NCBI GenBank assembly: GCA_900552365.1 | Contig: URZP01000012.1 | Location: 1-24,173 of the forward strand | Direction of reading: 5' to 3' | DNA: 24,173 bases | From: an uncultured Coriobacteriaceae bacterium | Lineage (GTDB): Bacteria; Actinomycetota; Coriobacteriia; Coriobacteriales; Eggerthellaceae | Shown here: piece by piece, positions 1-7,234 of the stretch | Layout: each line of letters starts with the position of its first letter | Position numbering within the stretch: position 1 is the stretch's first letter | Notes under the pieces: generated by a model | Database searches by the model: none | Told to the model about the DNA's origin: nothing | Seen by the model: the letters and a program-made list of their open reading frames with translations, nothing else | Position numbers and translations under genes: made by a program

Positions 1-316
1 CTCCTTAGAGGGAGCGCCTGGGGCTTGGGCGTCTAAAGGATAGTGCCCCTTTATAGATAATATCAGCCTGCAAACCAAAGCGCGTGAAGCGTGTGGGAAC
101 ATTTTTTTTCGGATTCCGAGCTTCGGCAAGCGGACAGCGATCCCCGCCATTGGACGTTTTCAGCCGCGAACGGCATCCCACAACGGCAAATGGCCAACTG
201 AAACCTCGGACAAGTTCGCCAAAACGATCTAAAAAACAACTTTCAAATGGGGAAACGCATATGCTGGAAACGCTATCCCCGCGCAACGGTTAGTTGATCC
301 TTCCCTTACATATGCT
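1..316. other. Upstream non-coding region, no gene supported
   Basis: No credible coding frame is present in this stretch. Small frames exist, but they lack a ribosome site and do not resemble proteins. Short hairpins are visible: CTCC/GGAG at 1-14 and TAAAGG/CCTTTA at 34-53. A run of eight T at about 102-109 has no stem in front of it. A direct repeat GGAAACGC occurs at 251-258 and 266-273 around the palindrome GCATATGC (257-264). This could be a regulator site about 45-65 bases upstream of the -35 box of the promoter at 317, but that is only a guess. Confidence 0.5.
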
Positions 317-345
317 TTGCAAGAGAGGCGGTTATATCGGATAAT
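317..345 (+). promoter_or_regulatory. Promoter of the substrate-binding protein gene
   Basis: A -35 box TTGCAA at 317-322 and a -10 box GATAAT at 340-345 are separated by exactly 17 bases, close to the housekeeping sigma consensus. Transcription would begin near 352 and leave a leader of about 79 bases before the ATG at 431. The assignment rests on motif match and position only. Confidence 0.6.
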
Positions 346-351
346 GACGAA

Positions 352-430
352 AGCGATGCCTTAAGAGCATCGGAAAATCCGGTGCATGGCACCACAAGGG
401 AGGAATCCCTTAGAACAAGGAGGTTTCCAG
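352..430 (+). promoter_or_regulatory. Structured 5' leader with three consecutive hairpins
   Basis: Three short stem-loops follow one another: CGATGC/GCATCG (354-372), GGTGC/GCACC (381-393, with an ATG as the loop) and AAGGGA/TCCCTT (396-411). The true ribosome site AAGGAGG is at 417-423, seven bases before the ATG at 431. The unpaired GGAAA at 372-376 could alternatively pair with TTTCC at 424-428, next to the ribosome site. I do not recognise a known riboswitch class here, so a regulatory role is an inference. Confidence 0.4.
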
Positions 431-2035
431 ATGGAAATTCAAGGTAAGATGACTCGTCGCTCGTTCATCGCGGGCAGCGCAGTCGCCGCTGCAGCTGCGG
501 GTCTGACCCTCACTGGCTGCGGCAAGAAGGAAGGCGCCGCAAGCGGTTCTGCCGCCAGCGCTTCCGGCAGCGCCGCGAAGAAGGGTGGCGTCATCACCGC
601 CGCCAACGCTTACAAGTCCACCGCTTGCAACCCGATCGGCAACAGCTCCGCTCTGATGCTGGCCGCCACCTGGCATGTCTTCGAGGGCCTGTATGATATG
701 GATCTCCATACCTACAAGACCTACAAGGCTCTTGCCGGCGCCGATCCCGTCAAGGTTTCCGGCACCGAGTACGAAGTTGCCCTGCGCGACTCCGCCAAGT
801 TCTCCGACGGCTCCGACGTCAAGGCTGACGACGTCGTCAACGCTTTCGTGAAGAACATGGCCAACTCCACCTACGGCGCATTCCTCTCCTTCATCGACAC
901 CGTCGAGAAGAAGGACGACACCACCGTCACCTTCAAGCTGAAGTATGCTTTCGACGAGTCCCTTATCCCGGCTCGCCTGAGCGTCGTCAAGATCTTCCCG
1001 AAGAGCCAGACCGAGGAAGACCTCAAGAGCAAGCCGATCGGCTCCGGCCCCTGGGCTTACGGCGAGATCAACGGCGAGGACGGCGGCAAGATCACTTTCA
1101 CGCCCAACGAGTACTACACCGGCAGCTTCCCGGCCACCGCTGAGGCCATGGAGTGGAGCCCGCTTCTGGACGAGACCGCTCGCACCACCGCCCTTCAAGA
1201 GGGCACCGTCATGGTCATGGAGAACGTCCCCGACGCCAATGCCGACCAGCTCACCGGCGCAGGTGCTTCCGTCGACTACGTCCAGGGCTTCAACCAGGCG
1301 TTCCTGATGTTCAACACCCTGAAGGCACCGTTCAACGACAAGCGCGTCCGTCAGGCATTCTTCTACGCCATCGACGTCGACAAGCTGATCGCCAACCAGC
1401 TCGCTGGCCATGCAACCCCCGTCACCTCTTACCTCACCGAGGATCACAAGAACTACCACAAGGCCTCCAACGTCTACACCTACGACCCCGAGAAGGCCAA
1501 GAGCCTGCTCGCCGAGGCTGGCGCTTCCGACCTTGCCTTCACCCTGCAGGTGAACAACAACTGGGTTAAGTCCCTGGCTCCGCAGATCAAGAACGACCTC
1601 GAGGCCATCGGCGTTTCCTGCACCATCGATGAGAAGTCCATCGTTTGGTCCGAGCTCGCCGAGTCCGACAGCGTCCTTCCCTACGAAGTCATGCTCACCC
1701 CGGGCGACCCGACCTGCTTCGGCAACGACCCCGACCTGCTTCTTTCTTGGTGGTACGGCGACAACGACTGGACCCGTGGCCGCTCCTGCTGGAAGAAGGC
1801 CGGCGACGGCAAGTTCGACGAGCTGCAGGCTCTCATGCAGACCGCACGCGAGTCTTCCGGCTCCGAGCAGCAGGAAGCTTGGAACAAGTGCTTCGACCTT
1901 CTGTCCGAGGAAGTGCCGCTGTACGCTCTGTTCCATCGCGAGCTTGCAACCGGCTACCAGGCCGACGCGATCACCGGCTTCGAGCCCATCGCAACCACCG
2001 GCCTCGTCTTCCTGGGTGCTTCCGTTAAGGCTTAA
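431..2035 (+). CDS. ABC transporter substrate-binding lipoprotein, family 5 (probable sialic acid binder)
   Basis: This 534-residue extracytoplasmic solute-binding protein belongs to the peptide/nickel family (SBP_bac_5). The N-terminus shows a twin-arginine motif (T8-R9-R10-S-F-I), a hydrophobic stretch and a lipobox LTGC ending at Cys30. It should thus be exported by Tat and anchored as a lipoprotein. An Ala/Ser/Gly-rich linker (31-51) precedes the binding domain. The start at 431 is chosen over an in-frame ATG at 386 because AAGGAGG lies seven bases upstream and because the earlier ATG sits in a hairpin loop. A terminator directly follows, so this gene is probably expressed above the permeases. 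The family binds peptides, nickel or opines. Members encoded beside nan genes (for example SatA of Haemophilus ducreyi and the Corynebacterium SiaE system) bind sialic acid. The nanA-nanK-nanE neighbours suggest that role here. The substrate remains inferred. Confidence 0.85.
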   Translation: MEIQGKMTRRSFIAGSAVAAAAAGLTLTGCGKKEGAASGSAASASGSAAKKGGVITAANAYKSTACNPIGNSSALMLAATWHVFEGLYDMDLHTYKTYKALAGADPVKVSGTEYEVALRDSAKFSDGSDVKADDVVNAFVKNMANSTYGAFLSFIDTVEKKDDTTVTFKLKYAFDESLIPARLSVVKIFPKSQTEEDLKSKPIGSGPWAYGEINGEDGGKITFTPNEYYTGSFPATAEAMEWSPLLDETARTTALQEGTVMVMENVPDANADQLTGAGASVDYVQGFNQAFLMFNTLKAPFNDKRVRQAFFYAIDVDKLIANQLAGHATPVTSYLTEDHKNYHKASNVYTYDPEKAKSLLAEAGASDLAFTLQVNNNWVKSLAPQIKNDLEAIGVSCTIDEKSIVWSELAESDSVLPYEVMLTPGDPTCFGNDPDLLLSWWYGDNDWTRGRSCWKKAGDGKFDELQALMQTARESSGSEQQEAWNKCFDLLSEEVPLYALFHRELATGYQADAITGFEPIATTGLVFLGASVKA

Positions 2036-2069
2036 TGCCAAGCAAAACACCCTCGCATATGCGATTGGA

Positions 2070-2103
2070 AACGCCGCTTCCTTTGTGAAGCGGCGTTTTT
2101 TTT
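2070..2103 (+). terminator. Rho-independent terminator after the binding-protein gene
   Basis: An 11-bp perfect stem (2070-2080 with 2087-2097) has a six-base loop and is followed by an uninterrupted run of T to 2103. It lies 35 bases after the stop codon. Because the permease genes follow in the same direction, it probably sets the excess of binding protein over membrane components by partial read-through. Confidence 0.85.
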
Positions 2104-2220
2104 CGACAAATGACGTGCAGGTAACGTTTGAGCTACAGCACAACCTCCCAGATGGGATAAACTAAGACAGTTATGCATTCCGTCGGGAGACGGACGTCTA
2201 CTATCCGAAAGGGGGATACG

Positions 2221-3177
2221 GTGAACAACCTGTTGCGATTGATCGGCCGAAGGCTCATTGCTTTCCCGATCATGATCATCGGCGTTACCATCCTCGTGTT
2301 CTTCCTGATGGCGCTTTCGCCAATCGACCAGGCCTATTCGGTTCTGGGCGAGAACGCCTCGGCAGAACAGGCAGCCCAATATCGAGAGGAACATGGGCTT
2401 AACGATCCTATTCTCGTCCAGTACGGCAATTACATGGCCGGCTTGGTCCAGGGCGATTTGGGGTCCTTCGGCGCAAACAACGCATCGGTTTCCGACCGCA
2501 TCGCAAGCGCGCTGCCCGTCACGCTGCAACTTACCTTCATGGGCCTTCTCATCGGCGTTTTCTTCGCGGTCATCCTGGGCGTGATATCGGCTCTGTACCG
2601 CGACCGATGGCCGGACCAACTCATCCGCGTGCTCAGCATCGTCTGCATCGCCACGCCTTCCTTCTGGTTGGCAGTCCTCATGATCTTGCTGTTCTCGTTC
2701 GAGCTTGGCTGGCTTCCTGCCTCGGGCAAGCTCCCCAGCTTCGCCACCGATCCTTCGGGCTGGCTGGCACGCATGGCTCTTCCGGCAATCGCCTTGGGCG
2801 TGCCGGTTATCGGTCAGATGACGCGCGTCATCCGCACCTCCATGGTCGAGGAGCTTGACAAGGACTACGTCCGCACCGCTCTTGGCGGCGGCATCCCCAA
2901 GCGCACAGTCGTCGCACGCAACGTGCTTCGCAACGCGCTCATCACGCCCGTCACCGTTTTGGGCATGCGCATCGGCTACCTCATGGGCGGCGCCGTCGTC
3001 ATCGAGGTCATCTTCAATCTCCCCGGCATGGGCATGGCCATCCTTTCCGGCATCCAATCCAGCTACACGATGCTCGTTCAGGGCGTCGTCTTGGTCGTTG
3101 CCATCACCTTCATCATCATCAACATCATCGTGGATATGCTCTATATCCTGATCGATCCGCGAATCAGGACGGTGTAG
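2221..3177 (+). CDS. ABC transporter permease, DppB/OppB type
   Basis: This 318-residue inner-membrane permease has the usual N-terminus of the family (LLRLIGRRLIAFPIMIIGVT), followed by a periplasmic segment and a block of hydrophobic helices. Near residues 213-245 is the cytoplasmic EAA loop (ELDKDYVRTALGGGIPKR), which docks on the ATPase. The start is taken as GTG 2221 because AAAGGGGGAT lies just upstream and the family begins here. An in-frame ATG at 2173 would add 16 uncharacteristic residues across a small hairpin. The stop is one base from the next start, so the two are translated together. It forms the translocation pore with the permease half of the next protein. The direct substrate cannot be read from sequence; context points to sialic acid. 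Confidence 0.88.
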   Translation: MNNLLRLIGRRLIAFPIMIIGVTILVFFLMALSPIDQAYSVLGENASAEQAAQYREEHGLNDPILVQYGNYMAGLVQGDLGSFGANNASVSDRIASALPVTLQLTFMGLLIGVFFAVILGVISALYRDRWPDQLIRVLSIVCIATPSFWLAVLMILLFSFELGWLPASGKLPSFATDPSGWLARMALPAIALGVPVIGQMTRVIRTSMVEELDKDYVRTALGGGIPKRTVVARNVLRNALITPVTVLGMRIGYLMGGAVVIEVIFNLPGMGMAILSGIQSSYTMLVQGVVLVVAITFIIINIIVDMLYILIDPRIRTV

Positions 3178-3178
3178 C

Positions 3179-5206
3179 ATGGTAAAGCTTAGGGAAAACA
3201 CCACCGCGAAGCTCGAGCAGAACGCCGGCAAGATGCGCGTCAGCCGTTGGAAGAACATGTCCATCTCGGCCCGCATCTCGGCACTCGTGCTTCTTCTTAT
3301 CCTTCTGATCGCCGTGTTCGCGAACGTCCTTTCGCCGCACGACCCGCTTCAGATCTTCACCGCGCGCCAGGCGCCGGACTCCACCTTCTTGTTCGGCACC
3401 GACGACAAGGGCCGCGACGTTTTGTCCCGCATGATGCACGGCGCACGTTACTCGCTGGTCATCGGCCTGGGCGCAACCTCGTTTGCACTGGTTCTGGGCT
3501 CCATCATCGGTTCCATCGCCGCTGTTAGCCGCAAGTGGGTCTCCGAAGTCATCATGCGCGTCATGGACATCGTCATGTCCTTCCCCGGCATCGCCCTTGC
3601 CGCCACGTTCGTCATCGTGTTCGGCAACTCGGTGCCCTCGCTGATCTTCGCCATCGGCTTCTTGTACATCCCGCAGATCGCTCGTATCGTGCGTGCCAAC
3701 GTCATGAGCGAGTACAACCAAGATTACGTCCGCGCCGTCGTCGTTTCCGGCGCACGCGCCCCGTGGATCCTGTGGAAGCACGTTCTGCGCAACTGCATCG
3801 CCCCGGTCATGGTCTTCACCATCGTCCTGGTCGCCGACGCCATCGTATTCGAGGCGTCCCTGTCGTTCATCTCGGCCGGCATCCCCGAGCCCACGCCCAC
3901 GTGGGGCAACATCCTCGCCGATGCGCGTGCCGGCGTTCTGGCCGGTCGTTGGTGGCAGGCGCTCTTCCCGGGCCTCGCCATCATGATCACCGTTCTGTGC
4001 CTGAACGTCCTTTCCGAGGGCATGACCGACGCACTGGCCGCAGCCCCCAAGGCACCGGTCGTCGCCTCCGACTCCAACCTCGACTCCAAGCGTGAGGCCG
4101 ACATGTTCGTGTCCGACCCGCGTCTTGCCTACACCGCTCAGGCCGAGGACCTCAAGACCCGCCTGGCCGAGCTGCGCGCCATCGAGGCGAAGCGCACCGA
4201 CCGCTTCCCCGCGCACACCGACGTTCCGCCCATCCTCGAGGTGAAAGACCTTTCCATCAAGTTCCCGCGCCACGGCGATGTGAACGTCGTCGACAACATC
4301 GGCTTCGTCGTCCGCCCACGTCAGACCATGGGCCTTGTCGGCGAGTCCGGCTGCGGCAAGTCCATCACGTCGCTGACCATCATGGGCCTCATCGACCCGA
4401 AGGCGCAGATCTCCGGCCAGATCCTGTACAACGGCCGCAACCTTCTCGAGCTCAGCCAGAAGGAAATGAACGAGCTGCGCGGCCGCGAAATCGCCATGAT
4501 CTATCAGGACGCTCTTTCGTCGCTGAACCCGTCCATGCTCATCCGCGCTCAGATGAAGCAGCTCACCAGCCGTGGCGGCACGCGTTCCGCCGAGGAGCTG
4601 CTCGAGCTTGTAGGCCTCGATCCCAAGCGCACGCTTGACTCGTACCCGCACGAGCTTTCCGGCGGCCAGCGCCAACGCGTCCTCATCGCCATGGCGCTTA
4701 CGCGCGACCCGAAGCTCGTCATTGCCGACGAGCCCACCACCGCGCTTGACGTCACGGTTCAGAAGCAGGTCGTCGACCTCTTGAACCGCTTGCAGAAGGA
4801 GCTTGGCTTCGCGATGATCTTCGTCAGCCACGACCTTGCCCTCGTTGCCGAGGTCGCCAACTCCATCACCGTCATGTACGCCGGTCAGGTCGTCGAGCAG
4901 GGTCCGGTCACCGAGATCCTCACCAACCCCATCCACGAGTACACGCGCGGCCTTCTGGGATCCGTCCTTTCCATCGAAGCCGGCACCGGTCGCCTGCATC
5001 AGGTTCCTGGATCGGTCCCCTCGCCGAAGGACTTCCCCAAGGGCGACCGCTTCACGCCGCGTTCCAGCCATCCCGACAAGGTGTCGCCGGTCCGCCCGAT
5101 GCTCAAGCGCGTCGCGATGACCGACCACTACTACGCCGAGCTTCCTGACAGCGAGCTGAAGCGTCTCGGTATCGAGCCTGCCATTCCCGGAGGTGTATTG
5201 TTGTGA
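3179..5206 (+). CDS. Fused ABC transporter permease (DppC type) and ATPase (DppD type)
   Basis: This single 675-residue protein joins two subunits that are usually separate. Residues about 1-300 are a DppC-like permease with N-terminal transmembrane helix, the FGTDDKGRDVLSR motif and the EAA loop (EYNQDYVRAVVVSGARAP). A charged linker follows (about 300-345), then a complete ATPase: Walker A GESGCGKS at 388-395, Q-loop region IYQDALSSLNP, signature LSGGQRQ at 493-499, Walker B with D517-E518, and H-loop His551. The C-terminus has the oligopeptide-type tail (YTRGLLGSV and following). No frameshift is visible and codon use is uniform, so the fusion is real. The start lies one base after the previous stop, with AGGA about nine bases upstream. 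Fused permease-ATPases of this kind are known in actinobacterial peptide-type importers, including sialic acid ones. Confidence 0.9.
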   Translation: MVKLRENTTAKLEQNAGKMRVSRWKNMSISARISALVLLLILLIAVFANVLSPHDPLQIFTARQAPDSTFLFGTDDKGRDVLSRMMHGARYSLVIGLGATSFALVLGSIIGSIAAVSRKWVSEVIMRVMDIVMSFPGIALAATFVIVFGNSVPSLIFAIGFLYIPQIARIVRANVMSEYNQDYVRAVVVSGARAPWILWKHVLRNCIAPVMVFTIVLVADAIVFEASLSFISAGIPEPTPTWGNILADARAGVLAGRWWQALFPGLAIMITVLCLNVLSEGMTDALAAAPKAPVVASDSNLDSKREADMFVSDPRLAYTAQAEDLKTRLAELRAIEAKRTDRFPAHTDVPPILEVKDLSIKFPRHGDVNVVDNIGFVVRPRQTMGLVGESGCGKSITSLTIMGLIDPKAQISGQILYNGRNLLELSQKEMNELRGREIAMIYQDALSSLNPSMLIRAQMKQLTSRGGTRSAEELLELVGLDPKRTLDSYPHELSGGQRQRVLIAMALTRDPKLVIADEPTTALDVTVQKQVVDLLNRLQKELGFAMIFVSHDLALVAEVANSITVMYAGQVVEQGPVTEILTNPIHEYTRGLLGSVLSIEAGTGRLHQVPGSVPSPKDFPKGDRFTPRSSHPDKVSPVRPMLKRVAMTDHYYAELPDSELKRLGIEPAIPGGVLL

Positions 5207-6066
5207 GCCAGGAAACCAACCAGGAGACCACTCCCATCATCTTCCTTGACGACGTCTCAGTGACGTTCAAGACCCGTACCGGTTCGATCCTTCACCCCAA
5301 TCGCGTCAAGGCAGTGCAGAACCTCTCGCTGAAGCTGTTCCCCGGCGAGACCATCGGCATCGTCGGCGAGTCCGGCTGCGGCAAGTCCACCACCGCCAAC
5401 GTCATGTGCGGCCTTCAGCAGCCCACCAGCGGCCACGTGTACTTCAAGGGCGAGGATGTCACGAAGCGCTCCGCCGCTCAGCGCAAGCTCATCGGCCGCG
5501 TCATCTCGGTCGTATTCCAGGACCCCGCTACCGCGCTGAACGCCCGCATGTCCATTCACGACCAGCTCATGGACCCCATGGTCGTCCACAACGTCGGCAC
5601 GCCCGAGGAGCGCGAGAAGCGCGTCGTCGAGCTCATCGGCATGGTTGGCCTGCCCGGCTCGGTGCTCGATGCCCTGCCCGGCCAGCTCTCCGGCGGTCAG
5701 CGCCAGCGCGTCGCCATCGCTCGCGCCCTGTCGCTGAAGCCCGATGCCATCATCGCGGACGAGCCCACCAGCGCACTTGACGTCTCGGTTCGCGCCCAGA
5801 TCCTGAACCTCCTGATGGATCTGAAAAAAGAGCTCGGCCTTGCCATGGTGTTCATCAGTCACGACATCCAGACCGTGCGCTACATCTCCGACCGCATCAT
5901 GGTCATGAACCATGGCCAGGCAGTCGAGCGCGGCACCGCCAAGGAGGTTTTCGAGAACCCGAAGGACGACTACACCAAGCTTCTGCTGGGAGCCGCTCCT
6001 TCCCTTCTCCACCCCGACCTTGCGCAGTTCGCCCAAGACCTCGACCAGAAGGACCTCGGTCGCTAG
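5203..6066 (+). CDS. ABC transporter ATPase, DppF/OppF type
   Basis: This 287-residue cytoplasmic ATPase is the second nucleotide-binding subunit of the importer. It shows Walker A GESGCGKS at 55-62, signature LSGGQRQ at 162-168, Walker B with D186-E187 followed by PTSALDVS, and H-loop His220. The GTG start overlaps the previous stop (GTGA, 5203-5206) with GGAGGT eight bases upstream, so translation is coupled. It should pair with the ATPase half of the fused protein to give an asymmetric dimer, as in Dpp/Opp systems. A terminator 65 bases after the stop ends the transport unit. Confidence 0.9.
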   Translation: MSQETNQETTPIIFLDDVSVTFKTRTGSILHPNRVKAVQNLSLKLFPGETIGIVGESGCGKSTTANVMCGLQQPTSGHVYFKGEDVTKRSAAQRKLIGRVISVVFQDPATALNARMSIHDQLMDPMVVHNVGTPEEREKRVVELIGMVGLPGSVLDALPGQLSGGQRQRVAIARALSLKPDAIIADEPTSALDVSVRAQILNLLMDLKKELGLAMVFISHDIQTVRYISDRIMVMNHGQAVERGTAKEVFENPKDDYTKLLLGAAPSLLHPDLAQFAQDLDQKDLGR

Positions 6067-6130
6067 AAGCAACCGCTCATGCCGTTGGCTCAAAACACCC
6101 GCGGCAAGCGAATTCGTCTCGCCATTAGGC

Positions 6131-6164
6131 AAAAGGCCTCGACATCGCGTCGAGGCCTTTTTTG
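6131..6164 (+). terminator. Terminator of the transporter operon
   Basis: A 12-bp perfect stem (6132-6143 with 6149-6160), built on GGCCTCGAC/GTCGAGGCC, has a five-base loop and a T-rich 3' side. It separates the transport genes from the nanA promoter that starts 20 bases later. Confidence 0.88.
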
Positions 6165-6183
6165 TGGGTTAAGGCCTGCGCCA

Positions 6184-6213
6184 TTGACACCAAGAAACCC
6201 CTCGCAACATAAT
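6184..6213 (+). promoter_or_regulatory. Promoter of nanA-nanK
   Basis: A perfect -35 box TTGACA (6184-6189) and a -10 box CATAAT (6208-6213) are separated by 18 bases. Transcription would start near 6220. Its position immediately after a terminator and before nanA fits an independent catabolic transcript. Confidence 0.7.
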
Positions 6214-6223
6214 CACTAAAGCG

Positions 6224-6242
6224 CGCCGTGATACGCACGGCG
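6224..6242 (+). promoter_or_regulatory. Inverted repeat at the nanA transcription start, candidate operator
   Basis: The perfect inverted repeat CGCCGTG-ATACG-CACGGCG lies about 4-22 bases after the predicted start of transcription. A repressor bound here would block the nanA promoter. Alternatively it is a short hairpin at the 5' end of the mRNA. No regulator gene is in the window to match it to. Confidence 0.45.
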
Positions 6243-6276
6243 GCTTAAACGAATAGCGAGACAAAGGACTTTTCTC

Positions 6277-7221
6277 ATGACCGAATCGCAATTTCATGGA
6301 GTGATTCCCCCGGTTGTCATCCCGCTTGATGCCAACCGTCAGCTCGACCTCGAGGCATTCGAGCGCTCGATCAACCGCATGATCGACGCAGGCGTCGACG
6401 GCCTGTTCTTCCTGGGCTCCTCGGGTGAGGTCGCCTTCCTGACCGACGCACAGCGCTATCACGTACTGCAGGAGGCTGTCGCCATCGTCGGCGGCCGCGT
6501 CCCCGTGCTTGCGGGCATCATCGACATGGAAACCCTGCGCGTCATCGACCAGGCAAAGCGCGCGTCCGGCTTCGGCGTTGACGGCCTTGTCGCAACCGCC
6601 CCGTTCTACGCTCTGGGCGGCCCGCGCGAGACCGAGCGCCACTTCCGCCAGATCGCCGCAGCCACCGACCTGCCCCTGTTCGCATACGACCTTCCCGTGT
6701 GCGTCCACACCAAGCTCGATCCCACCATGCTGGTTCGCCTTGGCAAGGAAGGCGTCCTTCAGGGCGTCAAGGACTCTTCGGGCGACGACGTTCAGTTCCG
6801 TTGGCTTTGCATCGAGAACGAGGAAGCCGGCCATCCCCTGCAGGTGTTCACCGGTCATGAGGTCGTCGTCGACGGCGCATACATGTCCGGCGCCGACGGC
6901 TCCGTCCCGGGCCTTGGCAACATCGATCCCTACAGCTACGTCGAGCAGTGGAAGGCTTACCAGGCAGGCGACTGGGAACGCGTTCGCGAGATCCAGAACC
7001 ACCTTGCCAAGCTCATGGGCGTCACCCGCAACGTCCATGCAACCGTCGGCTTCGGTGCAGGCGTCGGCGCATTCAAGACAGCTCTGTGGCAGATGGGCGT
7101 CTTCAACACCAACCAGATGCGCGAGCCCGTCCAGCCGCTGGTCGGCGAGGACGTCGAGGCCATCGTTGCCGTTCTTAAGGCAAACGGTCTGATGGACGCC
7201 GACGCGCCTGTCCACAAGTAA
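6277..7221 (+). CDS. nanA: N-acetylneuraminate lyase (DHDPS/NAL aldolase family)
   Basis: This 314-residue class I aldolase should cleave N-acetylneuraminate to ManNAc and pyruvate in the cytoplasm. The family fold is clear: the carboxylate-binding motif is GSSGE (47-51), the catalytic tyrosine is Tyr137 in FAYDLP, and the Schiff-base lysine is Lys165 in GVKDSSGD. Tyr137 and Lys165 carry the same numbers as the known residues of E. coli NanA. Family members also include dihydrodipicolinate synthase and other keto-acid aldolases. The downstream nanK and nanE make the lyase the best call. The start has AAAGGA eight bases upstream. The gene opens the catabolic transcript and is 13 bases from nanK. 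Confidence 0.85.
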   Translation: MTESQFHGVIPPVVIPLDANRQLDLEAFERSINRMIDAGVDGLFFLGSSGEVAFLTDAQRYHVLQEAVAIVGGRVPVLAGIIDMETLRVIDQAKRASGFGVDGLVATAPFYALGGPRETERHFRQIAAATDLPLFAYDLPVCVHTKLDPTMLVRLGKEGVLQGVKDSSGDDVQFRWLCIENEEAGHPLQVFTGHEVVVDGAYMSGADGSVPGLGNIDPYSYVEQWKAYQAGDWERVREIQNHLAKLMGVTRNVHATVGFGAGVGAFKTALWQMGVFNTNQMREPVQPLVGEDVEAIVAVLKANGLMDADAPVHK

Positions 7222-7234
7222 CTAAGGAAACCTG

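Noticed and set aside
102..109. Run of eight T as a terminator of an upstream gene
   Set aside because: No convincing GC-rich stem precedes it on either strand.
84..293. Possible 69-residue small protein in the upstream region
   Set aside because: No ribosome site, unusual composition, no recognisable similarity, and it ends just before a good promoter for the next gene.
410..2143. Long open frame antisense to the binding-protein gene
   Set aside because: It mirrors the codon bias of the + strand gene, resembles no protein and has no ribosome site. The same applies to long antisense frames at 3164-5128, 10417-11787, 14623-16167, 18927-20123 and 20985-21959.
2173..2220. Earlier ATG start for the DppB-type permease
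   Set aside because: The 16 added residues are not family-like, the region folds as a small hairpin, and a strong ribosome site precedes GTG 2221.
431..6066. Naming the transporter dppABCDF as a dipeptide importer
   Set aside because: Family 5 importers vary in substrate; the immediate nan context makes a sialic acid role more likely, so no dpp symbol is given.
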